From the NCBI GenBank assembly GCA_947457615.1, contig CANGWK010000001.1:143044-207043 (forward strand): a DNA stretch of 64,000 nt, read 5' to 3'. A model generated the notes under the pieces. The model was not told where the DNA came from. It was given only the letters and a program-made list of their open reading frames with translations, and made no database searches. Both the position numbers and the translations under genes were made by a program. The stretch's first letter is position 1; each line of letters opens with the position of its first letter. Source of the stretch: Flavobacteriaceae bacterium. Lineage in GTDB: Bacteria; Bacteroidota; Bacteroidia; Flavobacteriales; Flavobacteriaceae. Positions 1-9,636 of the stretch are shown here, piece after piece.

Positions 1-1537
1 TTCGCAACATATCCAATCCTGAACCTGGTTTGTAATAGCCCAAAATTCCTAAATTGGATTCTTTTAAATTATCTGGTGCTGCCATTACTGGCTCTAAATC
101 TGGATTAGTCAACATTTCTGCTGTTTGGTGCATATTTTGAGTAGGTTGTTTGTATTCGCCATTATTGAAATCTTCAGAACTAATTCCGTTTATGAAAGTA
201 TTAAATCCTTCATCCATCCAAGCAAATAATCGTTCGTTAGATCCAACAATCATTGGGTACCAACCGTGACCAAATTCGTGATCTGTTACTCCCCAAAGTT
301 CTGCGCCTTTTGATTTTAAATCACAAAAAACAATTCCTGGATATTCCATTCCACCTTCGTTTCCTGCAACGTTTGTTGCTGCTGGATAAGGGAATTCAAA
401 CCATCTTTTTGAATAATTCTCTATAGAAGATTTAGTATATTCTGTTGATCTACTCCAAGCCGCTTGACCATCCGATTCTACTGGATAAGTAGAAATTGCA
501 ATAGATTTTTTACCACTTGGCAAATTAATTCGAGCTGCATCTACAATAAATGATGCAGAAGACGCCCAAGAAACATCACGAGCATTTTTAATTTTAAATT
601 TCCAAGTTAAAGTAGTTTTTCCAGCAGGACGAGAAGCTGCATTGGTAACTTCTTCAGCGGTTCGAATCATAACTGTTTTATCACTATTTTTGGCAGTCAC
701 CCAACGTTTTTGTTGTTCAGCAGTATATACTTCGGTTGGATTTTGTAATTCTCCTGAACAAACCACAATATGACTTGCAGGGGCAGTAATTGCAACATCA
801 AAATCACCATATTCTAAATAAAATTCACCAGCTCCAAGATATGGATTAGTATTCCAACCTCGAACATCATCATAAACACACATTCTTGGGTACCACTGTG
901 CAATAGTGAAAATTTTGCCGTTTTTAGTATCTACTACCCCCATTCTATCCGACCCATAATCTGGAGAAACAAATGAAAATTCTATCTTAAGTTTAACAGA
1001 AGTTCCGTTACCACTCAAATCTTGTGGAAGATCTACTCGCATACGAGTATCTACAACTGTAAAAGTAGCTTCTTTTTCTACTGATTTACCTCCAACAGAA
1101 GAAATAACTTTTATGGATTTAATTTTAAAACCTCCGTCAAATTCTTGACCTTTGGCGCCGTTTCTACTGCCATTTAATGGAATTATAGCATTACCACGAG
1201 AATCTTTTTTGAATAAATTTTGATCTACATTCATCCATAAAAAACCTAATTTATCTGGACTGTTATTGGTGTAAGTTAAAATTTCAGAACCAATAATTTC
1301 TTTTGTTTGATCATTTAGAGAGGCGGTTAACGAATAATCAGCTCGGTTTTGCCAATATTTCGCTCCTGGCTGGCCACTCGCAGAACGAGTATCCGTAGCA
1401 TTTTTAGTATAAAAATTATTTGCGAACGTTTCATTGTAGTTATAGTTCGACACGGGCTTAGCTTCCTGAGCAAGGACAGCAGAAAATCCGAAAATCAAAG
1501 CACTTAAAGTAAAGGCTTTAGTGAAAAAATTTTTCAT
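1..1537 (-). CDS. M1 family metallopeptidase, secreted (3' end cut by the window edge)
   Basis: Zinc aminopeptidase of the gluzincin M1 family; 512 N-terminal residues are visible and the C-terminus lies beyond base 1. Reading back from the ATG at 1537 gives a signal peptide ending in SAVLAQ, a beta-rich N-terminal domain, the exopeptidase motif GGMEYPG at residues 395-401 (the GAMEN counterpart), HEFGH at 420-424 (bases 266-280) and the third zinc ligand in DEGFNTF at E443. HExxH-18-E spacing is exact for the family. It probably acts in the periplasm or at the cell surface on oligopeptides. A terminator separates it from the upstream 93-residue gene, so it should have its own promoter. Family assignment is firm; substrate is unknown. 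Confidence 0.93.
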   Translation of the reverse strand, partial: MKNFFTKAFTLSALIFGFSAVLAQEAKPVSNYNYNETFANNFYTKNATDTRSASGQPGAKYWQNRADYSLTASLNDQTKEIIGSEILTYTNNSPDKLGFLWMNVDQNLFKKDSRGNAIIPLNGSRNGAKGQEFDGGFKIKSIKVISSVGGKSVEKEATFTVVDTRMRVDLPQDLSGNGTSVKLKIEFSFVSPDYGSDRMGVVDTKNGKIFTIAQWYPRMCVYDDVRGWNTNPYLGAGEFYLEYGDFDVAITAPASHIVVCSGELQNPTEVYTAEQQKRWVTAKNSDKTVMIRTAEEVTNAASRPAGKTTLTWKFKIKNARDVSWASSASFIVDAARINLPSGKKSIAISTYPVESDGQAAWSRSTEYTKSSIENYSKRWFEFPYPAATNVAGNEGGMEYPGIVFCDLKSKGAELWGVTDHEFGHGWYPMIVGSNERLFAWMDEGFNTFINGISSEDFNNGEYKQPTQNMHQTAEMLTNPDLEPVMAAPDNLKESNLGILGYYKPGSGLDMLR

Positions 1538-1578
1538 AAATTGAAATTGATTAATTGGTAAACAAATTAAAGAAAAAA

Positions 1579-1602
1579 ATGCTTTTGTTTTAACAAAAGC
1601 AT
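1579..1602 (-). terminator. Rho-independent terminator of the 93-residue gene
   Basis: An 11-bp perfect stem (ATGCTTTTGTT against AACAAAAGCAT) with a tiny loop. On the minus strand it is followed by a run of T residues. It lies just after the stop codon at 1632 and before the M1 peptidase start. Confidence 0.8.
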
Positions 1603-1631
1603 CTAAATATGTCTAAATAAAATATTATTTG

Positions 1632-1913
1632 TTACACCGATTTAAAAATCCTGTTAATTGGAATCACATTTCCTTGTTTCAAAATCACCCGTTGGTCCGT
1701 CAATCCCCAAACTGTTGTTTCTACGACTTTTAAAGATTGGTCGTCTTCAAAATAAATTTTTATTTTAGAATGTTCTAAATTGCCTAAGGATAACGCGCGA
1801 TTTAAATCTGAAAATCGTTGTTTAATTGCAACTTCATTTTGTAGAACTTCTGTTTTTGGAAAAACCAATTGTGACAGATTTTCTTTTGCTATGGTTTCAA
1901 ATTGAGCATTCAT
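1632..1913 (-). CDS. Conserved small protein of unknown function
   Basis: A 93-residue soluble protein with no signal peptide or membrane segment. The N-terminal half is helical and charged; the C-terminal half (about residues 45-93) looks like a small beta domain ending in a KQGNVIPINRI strand pattern. I recognise it only as the kind of short hypothetical protein seen in flavobacterial genomes, with no known role. It starts at an ATG 86 bp from the divergent mutarotase gene, so the two share an intergenic promoter region, and it is closed by a clear terminator hairpin at 1579-1602. That supports a monocistronic expressed gene. Confidence 0.7.
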   Translation of the reverse strand: MNAQFETIAKENLSQLVFPKTEVLQNEVAIKQRFSDLNRALSLGNLEHSKIKIYFEDDQSLKVVETTVWGLTDQRVILKQGNVIPINRIFKSV

Positions 1914-1999
1914 AATTAGCGTTATTTATAATTTGTTTACTAAAATTAATAAATATATTTACACTAAAATTTTATTAAGTCTTAATCTTTTCTTAAATC

Positions 2000-2854
2000 A
2001 TGAGCGTTACCATTTCCAATTCTTATTTATCTGCACAAATAAATTCTAAAGGTGCTGAATTATTTTCTTTGAAAAATATAAGAAACAACCAAGAATATAT
2101 TTGGGAAGGCGATCCTAAATATTGGGCGAAACACTCCCCTGTTCTGTTTCCTATTGTTGGGACTTTGAAAAATAATTCTTACTTTCATGAAAACAAAGAA
2201 TATAAATTACCGCAACACGGATTAGCAAGAAACCTAGATTTTGAAGTAATTGAATCTTCTGATAGTCACGTTGTGTTTTCATTAAAAGCTACGGAAGAAA
2301 CTAAAAAAGTATATCCGTTTGAGTTTGAATTGCAATTAACATATACCCTTTCAGAAAATAAAATAGAAATAAAATACACATTAATTAATAAGGATTCTGT
2401 TGCAATTCCTTTCTGCATCGGAGGACATCCAGGATTTTCTTTACCTAAGAATTTTGAAAACTATGCTTTAGAATTTGAAGTTCACGAAACTTTAACATCG
2501 TATGTTTTAGAAAATGGTTTGGTATCAAACACAAAATTTCAAATTAATTTAGAAGAAAAAAAACTACCATTACATTATGCAGTTTTTGAAAATGATGCTT
2601 TAATTATGAAAGCACTACAATCTAAAGAAATTATAATTTTAGATGAAAACAAACCTTTGCTTAAAGTAAATTTTAAAGATTTTAATAATCTTGGAATTTG
2701 GACTAAAGTAGGCGCATCTTTTATCTGTATTGAGCCTTGGCTAGGATATTCAGATACTATTAATGCTAACGGAAACATTTTAGAAAAAGAGGGCATACAA
2801 ATTGTCAAAGAAAATACAAAATTCGAATGCCAATTTTCGATTGAAATTTTATAA
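2000..2854 (+). CDS. Aldose 1-epimerase family protein (LacX-like mutarotase)
   Basis: A 284-residue cytoplasmic protein of the galactose-mutarotase fold, LacX-like branch. Visible hallmarks are the N-terminal strand pattern ending in KGAELFSL, the WAKHSPVLFPIVG segment, the LPQHGLAR histidine motif near residues 72-79, FCIGGHPGF near 140-148, and the late WTKVGASFICIEPW segment carrying the catalytic-type glutamate. The family interconverts anomers of aldoses or phosphosugars; the true substrate of LacX-like members is not settled. It is followed 17 bp later by a GNAT acetyltransferase on the same strand, probably in one transcript. Confidence 0.88.
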   Translation: MSVTISNSYLSAQINSKGAELFSLKNIRNNQEYIWEGDPKYWAKHSPVLFPIVGTLKNNSYFHENKEYKLPQHGLARNLDFEVIESSDSHVVFSLKATEETKKVYPFEFELQLTYTLSENKIEIKYTLINKDSVAIPFCIGGHPGFSLPKNFENYALEFEVHETLTSYVLENGLVSNTKFQINLEEKKLPLHYAVFENDALIMKALQSKEIIILDENKPLLKVNFKDFNNLGIWTKVGASFICIEPWLGYSDTINANGNILEKEGIQIVKENTKFECQFSIEIL

Positions 2855-2871
2855 TTTAAATAAAATGACTA

Positions 2872-3432
2872 ATGCTAGAAATTAATTTTCATCCTTTTAA
2901 GAATCTAGAAACCAAGCGGCTTCTGTTAAGGAGAATTGTTGAAACGGATGTGGGTGAAATTTTAGAACTTCGAGGCAATCCAGAAACTATGAAGTTTATA
3001 CCTCGCCCTTTAGTAAAAAACAAACAAGAGGCTTTGGCACATTTTAAAATGATTGACGATAAAATTGAAAAAAATGAAGGTATTAATTGGGCAATAACTG
3101 TAAAAGGAAACCCAAAATTAATTGGTGTTATTGGTCATTATAGAATACAACCCGAAAACCACCGTTGCGAAATTGGCTATATGATTTTACCTCAATATAA
3201 TGGAAAAGGAATTGTAACCGAAGCCATTAATGCAGTTTTAGAATATGGATTTGATGATTTACAAATGCATTCTATAGAGGCGGTAATTGATCCTGAAAAC
3301 TTTGCATCTGAAAGAGTATTACAAAAAAATGGCTTTATAAAAGAAGCGCATATCCTAGAAAATGAATTATGGGATGGCAAGTTTTGGGATACCGTAATTT
3401 ACTCGATATTAAAAAGAAATTTTAAAAGATAA
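2872..3432 (+). CDS. GNAT family N-acetyltransferase (RimJ/RimL type)
   Basis: A 186-residue GNAT acetyltransferase. The N-terminal LETKRLLLRRI pattern is characteristic of the RimJ/RimL subgroup, and the acetyl-CoA pyrophosphate loop is visible as LPQYNGKGIVTEA around residues 106-118, followed by the AVIDPENFASERVLQKNGF segment typical of motif B. RimJ/RimL-like enzymes acetylate protein N-termini or small amines, and the substrate cannot be read from sequence. It overlaps nothing, ends 3 bp before the convergent VF530 gene, and probably shares a transcript with the upstream mutarotase. Confidence 0.88.
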   Translation: MLEINFHPFKNLETKRLLLRRIVETDVGEILELRGNPETMKFIPRPLVKNKQEALAHFKMIDDKIEKNEGINWAITVKGNPKLIGVIGHYRIQPENHRCEIGYMILPQYNGKGIVTEAINAVLEYGFDDLQMHSIEAVIDPENFASERVLQKNGFIKEAHILENELWDGKFWDTVIYSILKRNFKR

Positions 3433-3435
3433 TTT

Positions 3436-3669
3436 CTATTCTTTATTTAGTTTTGGCAAAGTCCTAATATACAATTCTTCCACTTTCTTTCGAGCCCAAT
3501 CAGTTTTTCTAAGAAAATTTAAACTCGATTTTATAGATGGATTATCTGTAAAACATTTAATTTTTATAAGTTCACCCAAAGTGTCAAACCCATAAAAAAG
3601 AACTAGTTGATCTAGAATATTCAGTAAAGTAACTCCGTGTAATGGATCTTTTGATTTGTTGTTTTCCAT
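3436..3669 (-). CDS. VF530 family protein (DUF2132)
   Basis: A small 77-residue protein matching the VF530/DUF2132 family: KDPLHGVTLLNILDQLV, then YGFDTLGELIKIKCFTDNPSIKSSLNFLRKTDWARKKVEELY in segments. The family is a compact helical domain with a suggested DNA-binding role and no established physiological function. I chose the internal ATG (MENNKSKDP) because the five residues before it are not conserved in kind. It is convergent with the GNAT gene, whose stop lies only 3 bp away. Confidence 0.85.
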   Translation of the reverse strand: MENNKSKDPLHGVTLLNILDQLVLFYGFDTLGELIKIKCFTDNPSIKSSLNFLRKTDWARKKVEELYIRTLPKLNKE

Positions 3670-3756
3670 TTTACAAATATACACTTAAATGAACGCGTTA
3701 TAAAATTAACCCTTTCGCATCTTATTTAATCCGCAAACTATTAATACCAATAAAAA

Positions 3757-4437
3757 TTATTTTTTATTTATTCTTTCAGCGAGTTTTTCCCAATGATCAT
3801 TCAATTCATCAATGTCAATCGGATTGGCAGCTTTTTGCTCTTGTAAGCGACCATTAGAAAATGCTCTATATAGAATAGTCTCAATAAGATAATCTTCGTT
3901 ATTATTCAATGGCTCGTATATTTCTTTAAGATTTATGCTAAAAAGTCGCGCTGCATTGTTAGACCAAAAAGCTTTCCAACCACTTTTATAATCTTTTATT
4001 AGATTGTAAGTAGAAATTCCAGTTTGGCGATAGATTAGCTTTACCAAAATTTGCCCTTGCATGTGAGATAAATTTTTTAGCTTATCCTTAAATTCGTTAT
4101 TCATATAATCTTCAACAATTTTAAAATATCTCTTTTTTTCTTTGTTGGAGTTCAAATTTCCCATGTTTTTATTCAATAAAGAAAGTCTATCGGAGGCAGT
4201 TTTGGCAAATGGATAAACTTTATAAACTCGGTTTTGAAGTATCAAAAATTGTTTTTTTTCTTCTGGATTCATTTTTACTTTAGAAAACGAAACATCGTCC
4301 AACAAAATAGTATCCATTTTAATGGTATCGATTTCTTTGATATTAATTTCTTTATCCGTTATATCACTACTATTTACTTGTGCAAATGAAGTTGAAAAAA
4401 CAAAGAAACCAATAAGTAAAAATACTTTCTTGAACAT
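3757..4437 (-). CDS. DUF4294 domain-containing exported protein
   Basis: A 226-residue protein with a clear signal peptide (MFKKVFLLIGFFVFSTSFAQ) and a DUF4294-like body: VYPFAKTASDRLSLLNKNM, RYFKIVEDYMNNEFKDKLKNLSHMQGQILVKLIYRQTG in order, and a C-terminal charged helix. DUF4294 is found mainly in Bacteroidota and has no assigned function. I placed the start at 4437 because an upstream in-frame ATG at 4491 would put 18 extra residues in front of an otherwise normal signal peptide. Divergent from the M42 peptidase gene with about 80 bp between starts. Confidence 0.85.
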   Translation of the reverse strand: MFKKVFLLIGFFVFSTSFAQVNSSDITDKEINIKEIDTIKMDTILLDDVSFSKVKMNPEEKKQFLILQNRVYKVYPFAKTASDRLSLLNKNMGNLNSNKEKKRYFKIVEDYMNNEFKDKLKNLSHMQGQILVKLIYRQTGISTYNLIKDYKSGWKAFWSNNAARLFSINLKEIYEPLNNNEDYLIETILYRAFSNGRLQEQKAANPIDIDELNDHWEKLAERINKK

Positions 4438-4518
4438 AACTGATAATTTTATTGTAAAAATATATAATATCCCTAACAAGTCTAATGCCAAATTTATAAT
4501 TTAGCAAAAATTATTTTT

Positions 4519-5607
4519 ATGTCAAAAAAATCTATTCTTACAGAATCATCTATTACTTTTTTAGAAAAATACTTAAACAACCCTTCTCCAACAGGCCATG
4601 AAGTTGGCGGGCAAAAAATTTGGATGGAGTATTTAAAACCTTATGTAGATTCTTTTATTACAGATACTTATGGAAATGCAGTAGGAATTATAAATCCTGA
4701 GGCTAAATTTAAAGTCGTTATAGAGGGACATTCGGATGAAATTTCTTGGTATGTAAATTATATAACTGATAACGGACTAATTTATGTAATTCGAAATGGC
4801 GGATCAGATCACCAAATTGCACCTTCCAAAAGAGTAAATATTCATACCAAAAATGGAATTGTAAAAGGGGTTTTTGGTTGGCCAGCTATACATACTAGAA
4901 GTCGCGGTAAGGAAGAGCCTGCAACTTTACACAATATATTTATTGATTGTGGTTGCGAAACAAAAGAAGAGGTAGAAAAACTAGGCGTTCATGTGGGTTG
5001 TGTAATTACCTATCCGGATGAATTTATGATTATGAACGAAAATAAATTTGTTTGTAGAGCAATAGACAACCGAATAGGTGGATTTATGATTGCGGAAGTA
5101 GCTCGTTTATTGAAAGAAAACAAAAAGACTTTACCTTTTGGATTGTACGTAGTAAATTCGGTTCAGGAAGAAATTGGACTTCGTGGAGCCGAAATGATTA
5201 CGCAAAACATAAAACCAAATGTTGCTATTGTGACCGATGTTTGCCACGATACTTCTACTCCAATGATTGAAAAAAAGATTGAAGGCGATTTACAAATGGG
5301 TAAAGGCCCTGTTATTGCTTATGCTCCTGCAACCCAAAATATTTTAAGAGAATTAATTTTAACTACAGCTCAAGAAAATAAAATTCCGTTCCAGCGTCAC
5401 GCTACTTCTAGAGCGACAGGAACTGATACCGATGCTTTTGCTTATAGCAATGGCGGTGTAGCTTCAGCATTAATTTCGCTTTCATTACGATACATGCACA
5501 CTACTGTAGAAATGGTGCATCGTGACGATGTAGAAAATGTAATTAAGTTAATTTATGAAAGTTTATTGAAAATTGAAAACAACCATGATTTTTCTTATTT
5601 CAAATAA
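4519..5607 (+). CDS. M42 family metallopeptidase (glutamyl/tetrahedral aminopeptidase type)
   Basis: A 362-residue cytoplasmic di-metal aminopeptidase of the M42 (FrvX/PepA) family. The metal-binding set is complete: H71 and D73 in EGHSDEISW, D184 in AIDNRIGG, the general-base pair E218-E219 in VQEEIGLRG, D241 in TDVCHD, and H328 in YMHTTVEMVH. Family members form dodecameric tetrahedra that trim peptides released by proteases. The start is the ATG right after an AT-rich leader. The gene is monocistronic and is closed by the shared hairpin at 5632-5661. Confidence 0.93.
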   Translation: MSKKSILTESSITFLEKYLNNPSPTGHEVGGQKIWMEYLKPYVDSFITDTYGNAVGIINPEAKFKVVIEGHSDEISWYVNYITDNGLIYVIRNGGSDHQIAPSKRVNIHTKNGIVKGVFGWPAIHTRSRGKEEPATLHNIFIDCGCETKEEVEKLGVHVGCVITYPDEFMIMNENKFVCRAIDNRIGGFMIAEVARLLKENKKTLPFGLYVVNSVQEEIGLRGAEMITQNIKPNVAIVTDVCHDTSTPMIEKKIEGDLQMGKGPVIAYAPATQNILRELILTTAQENKIPFQRHATSRATGTDTDAFAYSNGGVASALISLSLRYMHTTVEMVHRDDVENVIKLIYESLLKIENNHDFSYFK

Positions 5608-5631
5608 ACATCAAAATGTTTTTTAAAAACA

Positions 5632-5661
5632 AAGTCCCAAAACTTAATTGCTTTTGGACTT
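5632..5661. terminator. Bidirectional terminator between the M42 peptidase gene and purC
   Basis: AAGTCCcAAAA pairs with TTTTGGACTT around a nine-base loop, with a single bulged C. A T-run follows on the plus strand and A-rich sequence precedes it. It lies between two convergent genes. Confidence 0.75.
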
Positions 5662-5666
5662 TTTTA

Positions 5667-6617
5667 TTATTTGTTTTTTAAATAATCGTTGACATTTCTT
5701 TCAATTCGTTCTTGGATATTAGTGATATCTGCTTTAACAAATTTTTCGCCTAGGATATTTTCATACAACTCAATATAGCGATTGGAAACGGTTTCTATAT
5801 ATTCGTCCGTCATATCCGGAATAGTTTGCCCTTCTTTTCCTTGGAAATTATTTTCAATTAACCAACGACGAACAAATTCTTTAGACAATTGTTTTTGTTC
5901 TTCACCATTATTTTGTCGCTCTTGGTAACCATCTGCATAAAAATAACGAGAAGAATCGGGAGTGTGAATTTCATCAATCAAAACTATTATTCCATCTTTA
6001 GTTTTCCCGAATTCGTATTTGGTATCTACCAAAATTAATCCGCGGGAAGCAGCAATTTCAGTACCGCGTTGGTATAAAGCACGGGTATATTTTTCTAATA
6101 CTAAATAATCATTTTCTGATACAATTCCTTGTGCCAATATGGCTTCACGAGAAATATCTTCATCATGAACTCCCATGTCTGCTTTAGTTGTTGGTGTGAT
6201 TATTGGCGTTGGAAATTTATCGTTTTCTTTCAAACCTTCAGGCATAGTTACTCCACAAAGGATTCTTTTCCCTAAAGCATATTCTCTAGCAGCATGCCCT
6301 GATAAATAGCCACGAATTACCATTTCCACCTTAAAGGGTTCGCATAAATGCCCAACAGCAACATTAGGATCTGGAGTAGCGATCAACCAATTAGGAACAA
6401 TATCTTGTGTTAACTGCATGAATTTTGTAGCAATTTGGTTTAAGATTTGTCCTTTAAACGGAATTCCTTTTGGCATTACCACATCAAAAGCAGAGAGCCT
6501 ATCGGTAGCAACCATAACTAAAAGTTCGTCGTTAATATTATAAACCTCGCGAACTTTACCTCTATAAACTGTTTTTTGATTTGGAAAATTAAAATTTGTA
6601 GTAGTTATTGTGTTCAT
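5667..6617 (-). CDS. purC: Phosphoribosylaminoimidazole-succinocarboxamide synthase
   Basis: SAICAR synthase of de novo purine synthesis: it joins CAIR and L-aspartate with ATP. The 316-residue protein shows [11 protein letters not shown] near the N-terminus, [29 protein letters not shown], the [12 protein letters not shown] segment and [14 protein letters not shown], all standard for PurC of the longer, eukaryote-like/Bacteroidota subtype. I start it at MNTITTTNF (6617); an in-frame ATG nine residues upstream (6644) gives a lysine-rich leader that is less likely. It is preceded by a 184-bp gap after phoH that probably holds its promoter. Confidence 0.95.
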   Translation of the reverse strand: MNTITTTNFNFPNQKTVYRGKVREVYNINDELLVMVATDRLSAFDVVMPKGIPFKGQILNQIATKFMQLTQDIVPNWLIATPDPNVAVGHLCEPFKVEMVIRGYLSGHAAREYALGKRILCGVTMPEGLKENDKFPTPIITPTTKADMGVHDEDISREAILAQGIVSENDYLVLEKYTRALYQRGTEIAASRGLILVDTKYEFGKTKDGIIVLIDEIHTPDSSRYFYADGYQERQNNGEEQKQLSKEFVRRWLIENNFQGKEGQTIPDMTDEYIETVSNRYIELYENILGEKFVKADITNIQERIERNVNDYLKNK

Positions 6618-6801
6618 TTTAGCAGTGTGTTGTTTTTTTTGCAAAAATAGATTGTTTAACTATAATATACAATGCAGAAACACTATTTGATTAAAATTCA
6701 GTGTATATTGGATTCAACAGAAATAAAATTTAATAACCTATTCAATGTTTTCTTTTTTTTAGAAGACCCAAAAAGTCAAACTGAAATTGATCTATTTCTG
6801 A

Positions 6802-7752
6802 TTAATCGTTATTTTCAATACTCTTGTAAGCATCAATTACCTTTTTTACCAATCGATGGCGCACAATGTCTTTATCGTCTAAATATATTATCCCTATTCC
6901 TTCAATATCTTTCAAAACTAGAATAGCTTCTTTTAATCCGGAAATAGTTCTTCGTGGTAAATCTACTTGCCCTGGATCCCCAGTGATAATAAATTTGGCG
7001 TTTTTTCCCATCCGAGTTAAAAACATTTTCATTTGCGAATGGGTAGTATTTTGTGCTTCGTCAAGAATTACAAATGCATTATCCAAAGTCCGTCCACGCA
7101 TAAAAGCCAGAGGAGCAATTTGAATTATTCCTTTCAATATATAATCTTCCAAGGTTTGCGGAGGCAACATGTCACGAAGAGCGTCATACAAAGGTTGCAT
7201 GTAAGGGTCTAATTTCTCTTTCATATCCCCTGGCAAGAACCCAAGGTTTTCGCCTGCCTCTACTGCAGGACGGGTTAAAATAATGCGTTTTACTTGTTTT
7301 TCTTTAAGTGCTTTCACCGCAAGAGCAACACCTGTGTATGTTTTTCCTGTACCAGCAGGTCCTACAGCAAAGACCATATCGTTTTTAAAAACCGATTCCA
7401 CCAACTTATGTTGGTTTGGAGTCATGGCTTTAATAAGCTTGCCCCCTAGACCATGAACCAAAATCTTTTCGTGATCGGGCATGCGCTGTTCTTCTGAAGA
7501 ATTACTTTGTATAACCCTTTCTATAACATTATTGTCAATATTATTATAGCGAGTAAAATGTAACATCAACCTATTGAATCTGTTTTCAAATTCATCCAAT
7601 TCCGCTTTCTCACCAAATGCTTTAAGAGTGGTGCCACGCGCGACAATTTTCAATCTAGGATAGTACTTTTTAATGGTTTCAAGATGTGCGTCTTGCGTTC
7701 CCCAAAATTCTTTTGGAGCGATGTCGTGTAATTCAATGATACGTTCGTTCAA
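6802..7752 (-). CDS. phoH: PhoH family ATPase
   Basis: A 316-residue PhoH-like cytoplasmic ATPase. The Walker A loop is GPAGTGKTYTG near residues 131-141 and Walker B is FVILDEAQN, with the conserved TRPAVEAGE, PYMQPLYDALRD, FMRGRT and GDPGQVDLP segments between and after them. PhoH proteins are linked to RNA metabolism and phosphate stress, but the exact activity is unclear. An N-terminal region of about 100 residues resembles the nucleic-acid-binding extension of standalone PhoH proteins. It is divergent from the SAM hydroxide adenosyltransferase gene across about 107 bp. Confidence 0.93.
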   Translation of the reverse strand: MNERIIELHDIAPKEFWGTQDAHLETIKKYYPRLKIVARGTTLKAFGEKAELDEFENRFNRLMLHFTRYNNIDNNVIERVIQSNSSEEQRMPDHEKILVHGLGGKLIKAMTPNQHKLVESVFKNDMVFAVGPAGTGKTYTGVALAVKALKEKQVKRIILTRPAVEAGENLGFLPGDMKEKLDPYMQPLYDALRDMLPPQTLEDYILKGIIQIAPLAFMRGRTLDNAFVILDEAQNTTHSQMKMFLTRMGKNAKFIITGDPGQVDLPRRTISGLKEAILVLKDIEGIGIIYLDDKDIVRHRLVKKVIDAYKSIENND

Positions 7753-7791
7753 ATGGTAGGAGTTTTTTAATTATTTTTTACTAAATATTAG

Positions 7792-7799
7792 TAGCTTTG
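7792..7799 (+). promoter_or_regulatory. Candidate -7 element for the SAM hydroxide adenosyltransferase gene
   Basis: TAGCTTTG matches the Bacteroidota -7 consensus TAnnTTTG, 60 bp before the chosen ATG and inside the phoH divergent spacer. The -33 TTG is not clear, so this is a modest call. Confidence 0.4.
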
Positions 7800-7859
7800 C
7801 AATCAATTCAAATTTATGAAATTGAGCGTTACATTTCTTATTTAGTTATAAACAATTTT

Positions 7860-8684
7860 ATGTCAATAATTACCCTTACCACCGATTATGGAATAAAAGA
7901 CCACTTTGTTGGTGCTTTAAAAGGGAAGATATTATCCCAACTTAAAGAGGTTGTGTTAGTTGACATTACACACCTTGTAGATCCCTTTAATATTAGTGAG
8001 GCTAGTTATTTGATTCAAAGTGCCTATTCTAGTTTTCCAAAAGGAACTGTACACATTATTGGAGTAGATATTGAATTAAAAGAAAACAACCAGCATATTG
8101 TTGTGCAATGGAATGACCACTATTTTATTTCTGCAGATAATGGAATTTTGAGTCTATTAATTGCAAAAATTAAACCCCAAAAAATGGTTGCAATTACTAT
8201 TCACGACCGACTATTACCTGAAGCGACTGACATGGATGTACTAATAACTGTAGGAGTTCATATTGCAAAAGGAGGATTGCTAAATGTAATTGGAAAAGAA
8301 ATAAAAGTACTTAAAGAAATAACCGAATTACAACCTGTTGTGGCAAACGATTTTAATTCCATAAAAGGGTATGTTATTTATATCGATAATTTTGGAAATG
8401 CAATAACTAATATTACTAAAAAAATGTTTGTAGAAGCTGCAAAAGGAAGACCTTATGAAGTTACCTTCAAAAACAAAAAAGTAAAAAGCATTTTCGCTAA
8501 ATATTCGGATATTGAAACTATTGAAAAACAATCGATTTCATCTATTATGGGGAAATCACTAGCTATTTTTAATGAAGCCGGTTTTTTAGAAATTGGAATT
8601 TATAAAAGCAACCCAAAAATTGGTTCTGCATCAAGTTTACTGGGATTAGAATATCGTGATTTTGTAATGATTAATTTCAGTTAA
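7860..8684 (+). CDS. S-adenosyl-L-methionine hydroxide adenosyltransferase family protein
   Basis: A 274-residue member of the DUF62 / SAM hydroxide adenosyltransferase family, which hydrolyses SAM to adenosine and methionine and is related to fluorinase and chlorinase. Diagnostic segments are ITLTTDYGIKDHFVGALKG at the N-terminus, DNGILSL in the middle, and YIDNFGNAITNI in the C-terminal domain. The ATG at 7860 is preferred to an in-frame ATG at 7797 because the family begins directly with the TLTTDYG strand and the upstream stretch overlaps a promoter motif. Two small genes follow within 10 bp and 3 bp, suggesting one transcript. Confidence 0.92.
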   Translation: MSIITLTTDYGIKDHFVGALKGKILSQLKEVVLVDITHLVDPFNISEASYLIQSAYSSFPKGTVHIIGVDIELKENNQHIVVQWNDHYFISADNGILSLLIAKIKPQKMVAITIHDRLLPEATDMDVLITVGVHIAKGGLLNVIGKEIKVLKEITELQPVVANDFNSIKGYVIYIDNFGNAITNITKKMFVEAAKGRPYEVTFKNKKVKSIFAKYSDIETIEKQSISSIMGKSLAIFNEAGFLEIGIYKSNPKIGSASSLLGLEYRDFVMINFS

Positions 8685-8694
8685 TGTACTTTAA

Positions 8695-9273
8695 ATGAAG
8701 AAAATCACTTCCTTTATTTCGTTATTACTATTTACAACTTTTGCTAATTCTCAAAATTTAGATAGCATTTATGTAAAATTCTACGCCTATTCCGACTATC
8801 TAAAATCGAATGCTAAAATAGGAGAGTTAAATAAATATCTACCTACCATTGCTACAAAATTAAATACGCTATCCCCTAAAGAATATATAAACGAGGCAGT
8901 TATTCTTTTAAAAAAAGAACAATTTAATGAAGCTAGTTTTATTTTTATTTTGGGATCAGTTCGTTGGAAATATTATGAAAATTTTTCCAAATTCACGACT
9001 AAAGAATACGATCAAAAGAAAGAAATTGAAAGTATAATTACTGCGTTTTTAAGAAGTAATGTTCGTAATTTTGCAGCCATTATTAAAGCAGCAACTCACT
9101 ATCATTTGGCTAACGATTATGCTTTTTGCTCTCGAAAAAAGAAACCTTTGTATTATGATGAGGCTGTAGGTTTTTATTCGAGATTAGGAGAACAAATAGT
9201 AATAAATGAAGCTTATTTTACAAATATGTGGAGCAAGGAAAGAAGGGATTTTGAAAACGATTTAAAAAAATAA
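8695..9273 (+). CDS. Exported protein of unknown function
   Basis: A 192-residue protein with a signal peptide (MKKITSFISLLLFTTFANSQ) and a helical mature part. The segment NEASFIFILGSVRWKYYENF and the pair of repeated helices around it hint at a tetratricopeptide-like fold, and AAIIKAATHYH follows, but no named domain is recognised. It sits 10 bp after the SAM hydroxide adenosyltransferase gene and 3 bp before the monooxygenase-fold gene, so it is probably co-transcribed with both. Confidence 0.75.
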   Translation: MKKITSFISLLLFTTFANSQNLDSIYVKFYAYSDYLKSNAKIGELNKYLPTIATKLNTLSPKEYINEAVILLKKEQFNEASFIFILGSVRWKYYENFSKFTTKEYDQKKEIESIITAFLRSNVRNFAAIIKAATHYHLANDYAFCSRKKKPLYYDEAVGFYSRLGEQIVINEAYFTNMWSKERRDFENDLKK

Positions 9274-9276
9274 TAT

Positions 9277-9573
9277 ATGTTTGTACGAATAGTTAAAATG
9301 TCCTTTCACGAGGAAAACATTCCAGCATTTCTAGAAAATTTCGAATTGATGAAATCCCACATACGAAATGCACCAGGAAATCGTTTTCTTGAATTGTATC
9401 AGGACAAGAATAATCCAGAATTACTATTTACTTACAGTTATTGGGAAACCGAAGAAGATTTGGAAAATTACCGAAAATCCGCTTTATTTGATGAAGTTTG
9501 GACATTTACCAAAAAGTTATTCAACAACAAACCAGAAGCTTGGAGTGTTAATAAATTAGTTTCTTTGGAATAG
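9277..9573 (+). CDS. Antibiotic biosynthesis monooxygenase (ABM) fold protein
   Basis: A 98-residue dimeric alpha-beta barrel (ABM superfamily) protein. It shows the typical order: VRIVKMSFHEENIPAFLENF, then LELYQDKNNPELLFTYSYWETEEDLENYRKS in segments, and a final helix. Relatives include small quinol monooxygenases and haem-degrading enzymes, and many have no known activity. Here I see no haem-binding signature to narrow it. It is the last gene of the short run that begins at 7860. Confidence 0.85.
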   Translation: MFVRIVKMSFHEENIPAFLENFELMKSHIRNAPGNRFLELYQDKNNPELLFTYSYWETEEDLENYRKSALFDEVWTFTKKLFNNKPEAWSVNKLVSLE

Positions 9574-9597
9574 AAAATATAATAAAGAAAATAGATA

Positions 9598-9630
9598 AAA
9601 CCTTTGTGACTTAGAGCCTTCAAGGCAAAT
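9598..9630. repeat. Remnant of a dispersed flavobacterial intergenic repeat
   Basis: The stretch reads AAAACCTTTGTGACTTAG followed by AGCCTTCAAGGCAAA. It resembles the 'CTTTGTG..CTTAGTG' repeats I know from intergenic regions of flavobacterial genomes. It lies just upstream of gldF. This is recognition from memory, and only one copy is in the window. Confidence 0.4.
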
Positions 9631-9636
9631 TAAAAC

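Noticed and set aside
6672..6926. Open frame of 84 codons on the plus strand
   Set aside because: Its second half is antisense to the well-supported phoH 3' end and its first half lies in the purC promoter spacer. The translation looks random.
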